Under the pieces are notes generated by a model. That model was not told the DNA's origin. It saw only the letters and a program-made list of their open reading frames with translations, and ran no database searches. The position numbers were made by a program, and so were the translations under genes. Shown here one piece after another: positions 59,273 through 64,000 of a stretch of 64,000 nt of DNA. Numbering within the stretch: the stretch's first letter is position 1; each line of letters starts with the position of its first letter. Origin of the DNA: Sorex araneus (Eukaryota > Chordata > Mammalia > Eulipotyphla > Soricidae). The stretch spans positions 154,365,217 to 154,429,216 of the forward strand of contig NC_073306.1 in the NCBI RefSeq assembly GCF_027595985.1, in the 5' to 3' direction.

Positions 59273-60033
59273 ACATTTAACAATATTGAACATTTGCTAT
59301 CAACTAGAAAAAGTAAACTTTATATCATGAAAAAATACATGATACCTTCAAATTGAAAATTAGAACTGTTATTTTAAATCAATGCTCATAAGAACTCAAT
59401 TATTATGAACATTTTAGGGAAAAGAAAAAGAGGTGAAAATGTTACTTATTTAAAATTATGTAGGTATTGGGCAGTAAGTAGCCTTACTAATCAGTCCAGA
59501 ACTGTTGAATCCCGAAGCCCATAATTTTGATATTTTTTTGTCTATAGTGTGGGCTTTATAGGGATACATAAGGTAAAACAAGAACTACAATGAGAATAAT
59601 CACCAACTAATTATAAAGGTCTTCAAAACATAAAATCTTTTCAAAGAGATTGTTCAAAGATATTGTTTTGTTCAAGTTGTATGCTTTCAACTTATACTCC
59701 TATCCATCAACCATTTACTTTAAAGCATATGTGTCCAGTGGTTTAAAATACTTTCTTTATAATCTGAAAAAAAAGTGAGGTACTGGGCAATCTGGTGTGG
59801 ATTAACAATGAAAGTGATTAATGCAATTTATGGGGTAGAAAGAAACTCAACATAATAAACGGAAAGGTTAGCAAGAAGAAATTCATAGGCCAGAGAAGGT
59901 CTTGTGAGATTAGAATGCCAGGAAGAGTCTGGGTCCTTAATATGCATAGGGAAATATGTTACACAAAGAGCTCTGAAAATGGAAACCATGTTTAGGACCA
60001 GAGTTTGAAAGGCCATTAATACCCTCCCAATGC
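59273..60033. other. No feature recognised
   Basis: AT-rich sequence between two copies of the ancient repeat tail. Confidence 0.4.
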
Positions 60034-60208
60034 TACCTTTTTAAAGTTCTCATCTCCAAATAGAGTCATATTCTGTTGCCATGGGAACTCAGATTTCAAC
60101 ATTTGAAATTTGAGGACATAACTCAGCTCCAAAGAGATATTAATATTGCCACAACAATGCAAACACTTCTAAGAAATTTTGAAGTTTTTTTAAACAATGG
60201 ATAATTTA
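60034..60208 (+). repeat. Second copy of the ancient repeat tail
   Basis: Close direct repeat of 59100-59272 ('tacctttttaaagtt', 'tttcaacatttgaaatttga', 'attgccacaacaatgcaaac', 'acacttctaagaaa'). The match runs past the end of the repeat into flanking A/T-rich sequence, so it looks like a segmental duplication and not a second insertion. Confidence 0.8.
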
Positions 60209-60999
60209 AACAATTTTAAATAATAAGCTAAGGATTTATGTGGTAGTGTCCAGTCAGTAGATCTAAACATCTGCAGTGCATCGGGAGGGTTTGAGCTCTC
60301 CCAGGAATGATCTCTTCTACACGGGGATGTTCTGACACTGAGCTTCCTCTAGTCTGTAAGAAGTGTGTAGCCAGGAGAGGCCAGAGACTGCTAGGACAGA
60401 TGCTGGTAAATAAGTCTTGGGGGTTTGGTAGACCAATTAGAATACTGCTTTCTGACACGGGTAGTTGGCTGTGAATTCCTAATAGCTCACATTTCAATAC
60501 CCACGCATGTTCTTTATTCAACTTCACGGAAAGAAAGTTGTTTATTTTAAGCTAAGATTGAAACAGTGTTCAGTCCCAAATAGTCTTAAAAAGCATTTGA
60601 ACTCTTTGTAAGCACTGTGACTGTTTATCAGATTGTTTTTCCTTTTCCCTTAAATCTAATAAGATGATAAAGCCACTAAGCAAGGATTAGTGATCCCTGA
60701 CCTGTTTCTCTAAAATGCTTTTACCACTGGCATTATGAATCAACTCAGCTGACTTAAGTAAAATAAACAATATCCTTTACTTTGTTTAATCTGGCAGTCA
60801 CAAAAACCAAGGTCTTTCTTAATGTTCCTGCCAAAGGTTTCGTTGAGTTCATTGCAAATCCTTTCTTCTCTTGAAGGGAAATATGGATTTTCAGTTGTCT
60901 ATTGTACTCCCTAAGAATCATTCTGAGGAAAAGGAGGTGTTCTAGTTTCTCTTCTCTCTGTGCTTCTATGAACATCTTTTCTCAGTAAAATACTTTTAT
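60209..60999. other. No feature recognised
   Basis: Unique-looking sequence. Confidence 0.4.
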
Positions 61000-61010
61000 A
61001 CTATAGGAAT

Positions 61011-61253
61011 ACAGCGATAGCACAGCAGGTAGGGTGTTTGCTTTGCACGAGGCTGACCTGCGTTTGATTCCTCCGTCCCTCTCGGAGAGCCCAGCAAGCT
61101 ACCGAGAGTATTCCGCCTGCGTGGCAGAGCCTGGCAAGCTACCAGAGGCATATTCAATATGCCAAAAACAGTAATAACAAGTCACACAATAGAGACGTTA
61201 CTGGTGCCCACTTGAGTAAATTGATGACAATGGGATGACAGTGCTGCAGTGCT
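61011..61253 (+). mobile_element. SINE type B, full length
   Basis: Head 'acagcgatagcacagcagg', B-box 'tgcgtttgattcc', 'ctctcggagagcccagc', 'tcaatatgccaaaaacag' and a 'gtgctgcagt' tail. An 11-bp duplication with one mismatch (ACTATAGgAAT / ACTATAGaAAT) lies at 61000-61010 and 61254-61264. Confidence 0.95.
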
Positions 61254-61264
61254 ACTATAGAAAT

Positions 61265-61775
61265 AACCTATTTCAAAACCATTTATAAAATAGACCACAC
61301 AATTAAGAAATTAAAAATAGCATATGCTCAGGAAAAAAGTTTAGATAAGATGTCCATAATAATTTTAATATGTCCATTTTGTATTTTTGTATACCTTTAG
61401 TTAATCAGAATATACCTTACATATGCATAAGCATGTGTACAAATTGCATACATATATTCATAGTTAAGATATATGGTTGAAGCCCATATACAACTTTTGC
61501 CTAGTACAGAAAATTTCAGCCATGTTGTTTGTACATTATTCTTTCTGATTAGAAATAGTTCACTTCCAGACTTACATCAAATCATGTTTCATTAATGATA
61601 ATGCATCCATGAGTTCATTTGCTTATTCATTTAACATTTATTGACTCCCTGTTCTATCTAAAACCCGATAGTCAGCATCCCTGGAAATACGCATATGCAG
61701 GTACATATTCCAGGTTCTCAAATAGTTTTTTAAGAACATGAGAAGGCTTTTTTTTTGTCTCTGAAAGCGTTCAAA
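61265..61775. other. No feature recognised
   Basis: AT-rich spacer. Confidence 0.4.
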
Positions 61776-61998
61776 TAGTGGCTCTAAAGGGTAGGAGTTT
61801 GCCTTGCAAACTGGGTTCGATTCCTCCGCCCTTCTTGGAGAGCCCAGCAAGCTACTGAGATTATCTCACCCCCAGGGCAGAGCCTGGCAAGCTACCTGTG
61901 GTGTATTCAATATGCTAAAAACAGTAACAAGTCTCACAATGGACACGTTACTGGTGCCCGCTCGAGCAAATCGATGAGCAATGGGATGACAGTGACAG
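61776..61998 (+). mobile_element. SINE type B with damaged head
   Basis: 'ctgggttcgattcctccgcc', 'cttggagagcccagcaagc', 'ttcaatatgctaaaaacagt', 'gcccgctcgagcaaatcg', tail 'gacagtgacag'. The head is shortened by a deletion around 'gtttgccttgcaaactggg'. Confidence 0.92.
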
Positions 61999-62089
61999 AA
62001 TTTATATAACTCATGTATTAATGAGGTTTATGACTGACCCCTCCTAGTAGGTGAGGGATTCTCTCATACCAGAAATATGAGTTTCAGGA

Positions 62090-63540
62090 AGTGTGGGCTC
62101 TCATGGGACTCGAGTGTTTGGTGACTAAGACCCTTTCCCCTGGCCTTCCACAGTGATGGACGGATGGGGGAATGGAGAAACAGGGCCCCAGATTTGTTGG
62201 TTTATTTCTCTCTCCTCCCCAACATAGTCCGATCTCTCCCCTTACAGCACAACTGTAGTCACAGTTTTGGTCATAGTCTCATTCATCATAGTTCCACATC
62301 CTAGTCTCCTCGTAGACCACAAAGTCCTCTCCCCCTCATAAACCTTATAGCATAGCCATATAGAAATCATGAAGAGTGGGGGTACCCATAGGTGGGGTTG
62401 AACATTGTCATAACAACAAACAGAGATAAAGCTACTCCTTCAGGGGAAGTTCTAGGAGATTAACTCAAAGACAAAATCTCATCTGAGGGTTCAGCACTCC
62501 AGGTTGCTAGGAGATCAGCTCAAGGGCAGGATTCCATCCAGGGTGTATTGCTTTATTCTTTCTTCAGCTAGTAATCCATTTTAATAATCATAGTAGATTT
62601 ACTTCTTATAATATTTCTAGTCATTTTGTATGAACACATTAAGAGATATATTAAGCTTAAAGGTTGGTTCTTCCTGGGAACATCTCACTATATATTCCAG
62701 CCTAGAGTTCTCAGGCCAGGTTACCCTGAATAATCCCAGCAGGGTCCTTATTCAGTTACTTCTTTTTGGGTCATGACAGAGTTTGTCCTATGACCATGCT
62801 CTTAACTCATTATACTTCTTCTTTTTTAAAAAAAAATATTTATTTTTTAATTAATGAGTCACAGTGAGGATACAGTTACAGATTCACACATTTTTGTGCT
62901 TGTTTTTCCCTCATGCAATGTTTAAGAGCCCATCCCTCCACCAGTGTCCATTCTCCACCACCCATGAACCCAGTATCCCTCCCCTCCCCCAGTCCTATCT
63001 CCCCACCCCACCTCGCCTCTGTGTCAGGGCATTCCAATTTGATATCTCTCTTTCCTTTTGGGTGTTGTGGTTTGAAATTAAGTGGTCATCCTGTTCAGTC
63101 TCTAGTCTATTTTCAGCACACATCTCCCTTCCCTCGCAGGATCTCCAATCACATATTACTTGGTGTTCCCCTCTCTATCTGGGATGACTTTCCCCCAGCG
63201 TGTGAGGCCAATCAGCTTCCAAGCTATGGAGCGAAACTCCTGGTATTATATTCTACTATTCTTGGGTATTAGTCTCCTACTCTGTTGTTCTATATTCCAC
63301 AGATAAGTCCAATTTTTCTATGTCTGCTTATGGCACCTAGCTTGACCCCTTTTGATACTAGGGTAGCTTACAGCTTGCCCTGGGCCCAAACAATCCCTTT
63401 GTATGGTCCTTCCTTTTCGGGGGTGTTACAAAGTAAGGGTAACTGAGGTTTAAGTAAGGTAAATACAATGGATGTCCAGGAGTAAATAGTATTTGGAGTT
63501 AATGAACCCCAACCTGAGTTGTTCACATATAAGCAACCCC
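62090..63540 (+). repeat. Unidentified long repeat, copy 2, split by L1
   Basis: Matches 18140-18960 over 62150-62825 and again over 63335-63540, with an L1 3' end in between. Copies are diverged but in the same order. The class is unknown (LTR/ERV piece or other). It may begin near 62090, where the window shows no second copy. Confidence 0.62.
62820..63335 (-). mobile_element. L1 3' end inserted in the long repeat
   Basis: Antisense: 'ttaattaatgagtcacag', 'cctccaccagtgtccattc', 'accacccatgaacccag', a C-rich stretch, then 'ttctatattccacagataag' as in L1 ORF2-end sequence. The repeat around it is continuous when this piece is removed. Confidence 0.75.
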
Positions 63541-63576
63541 CCTGTACTACCCACTGTACTATCATTCCAGTCCTTT
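63540..63576 (-). mobile_element. SINE head fragment
   Basis: Only 'ctacccactgtactatcatt' followed by 'ccagtcc', the antisense tRNA head, remains. Confidence 0.55.
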
Positions 63577-64000
63577 CTTAAATTATTTAAAGAAAACTCC
63601 TTAAATAATGAAACAAGAAATGGCTTAGAACCACCTCCTTCTTTCATAGGTCCTTTAGTTGAGCCCTTAAATTTTAACAGAGAATGCAGCAGGTGAATTT
63701 CTTGGGTCATTCAATAGCAAATACCCTTTATGAGGAGAGAGGGATGTGTCTGTTTCAAGACTTCCTACAAGACTACTGTTTCTTCATTGGTTTTTTCTAC
63801 TTTACTTATCCCATATCTGTAGAGAAATGTGCTAACGTATCCTACTACTATTTCTGATATCAATATCTTTCTTCATGTTTTTTTAGCAGTTGTTTTAAAT
63901 ATTTTAGTGGTCCATAATTAATTTACATATATTTATGAGTTGAGGTCTTCTTGATATATTGGTACCTTGCATTAAGAAATGAGCACTCCTGTCCCTTTTT
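63577..64000. other. No feature recognised
   Basis: AT-rich end of the window. Confidence 0.4.

Noticed and set aside
7491-62000. Regularly recurring near-identical units suggesting a CRISPR-like array
   Set aside because: They are dispersed SINE copies on both strands, with target-site duplications and variable spacing in eukaryotic DNA.

Overview
The window reads as non-coding, AT-rich mammalian DNA, either intergenic or deep intronic. I found no intact host gene. Almost everything I can support is a retroelement, a retroelement-derived microsatellite or a gene-derived pseudogene. The diagnostic element is a tRNA-headed SINE in dozens of copies on both strands; its best copies begin GGGGCTGGAGAGATAGCACA. 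I recall this head as the SOR family of shrews, so a soricid such as Sorex is my best guess for the organism. That rests on memory of the family, not on a search. No bacterial or viral gene organisation is present.

The SINEs come in two architectures that share the tRNA head, with Pol III A-box and B-box. Type A (about 170-185 bp) ends in poly(A). Type B (about 225-290 bp) ends in short ACAGTG-type tandem units. Several copies keep clean target-site duplications (TSDs), which give exact borders: A at 8201, 13851, 45583 and 46282; B at 7491, 24622, 58806 and 61011.

Layout. 0-10 kb: old unique sequence with scattered SINEs and a 425-bp polypyrimidine tract at 3 kb. 10.4-13.1 kb: four stacked L1 3' ends, all on the minus strand. 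13.5-20.8 kb: SINEs, an old plus-strand L1 3' piece, and the first copy of a long unidentified repeat. 21.6-22.4 kb: a GC-rich pseudogene copy of a VAV-family first coding exon, next to a type B SINE. 25.1-27.9 kb: an old plus-strand L1 (ORF1 to the ORF2 endonuclease region), broken by two SINEs and by a complete 426-bp solo LTR with a 6-bp TSD. 29.1-29.7 kb: a histone H3 pseudogene lying inside one type B SINE. 29.8-34 kb: L1 3' ends and quiet sequence. 34-39 kb: quiet. 39.3-43.0 kb: an L1 3' end followed by a young 3.1-kb L1 whose 5' part is inverted (twin-priming structure) with a 14-bp TSD. 45.5-47.8 kb: a HAL1-like element (ORF1 region joined to 3'UTR without ORF2). 48-58 kb: quiet, with scattered SINEs. 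58.5-60.2 kb: an ancient mammalian repeat split by a type B SINE and partly duplicated. 61-64 kb: type B SINEs and the second copy of the long repeat, itself split by an L1 3' end.

No genes here work together as a system. The functional story is retrotransposition: L1 supplying the machinery, SINEs using it or possibly another partner, and occasional capture of host gene fragments. I did not find a convincing new biological system. The points most worth checking are the H3 copy inside a SINE, the VAV exon-1 copy with its preserved exon border, and the hint that the two SINE types use different integration machinery.
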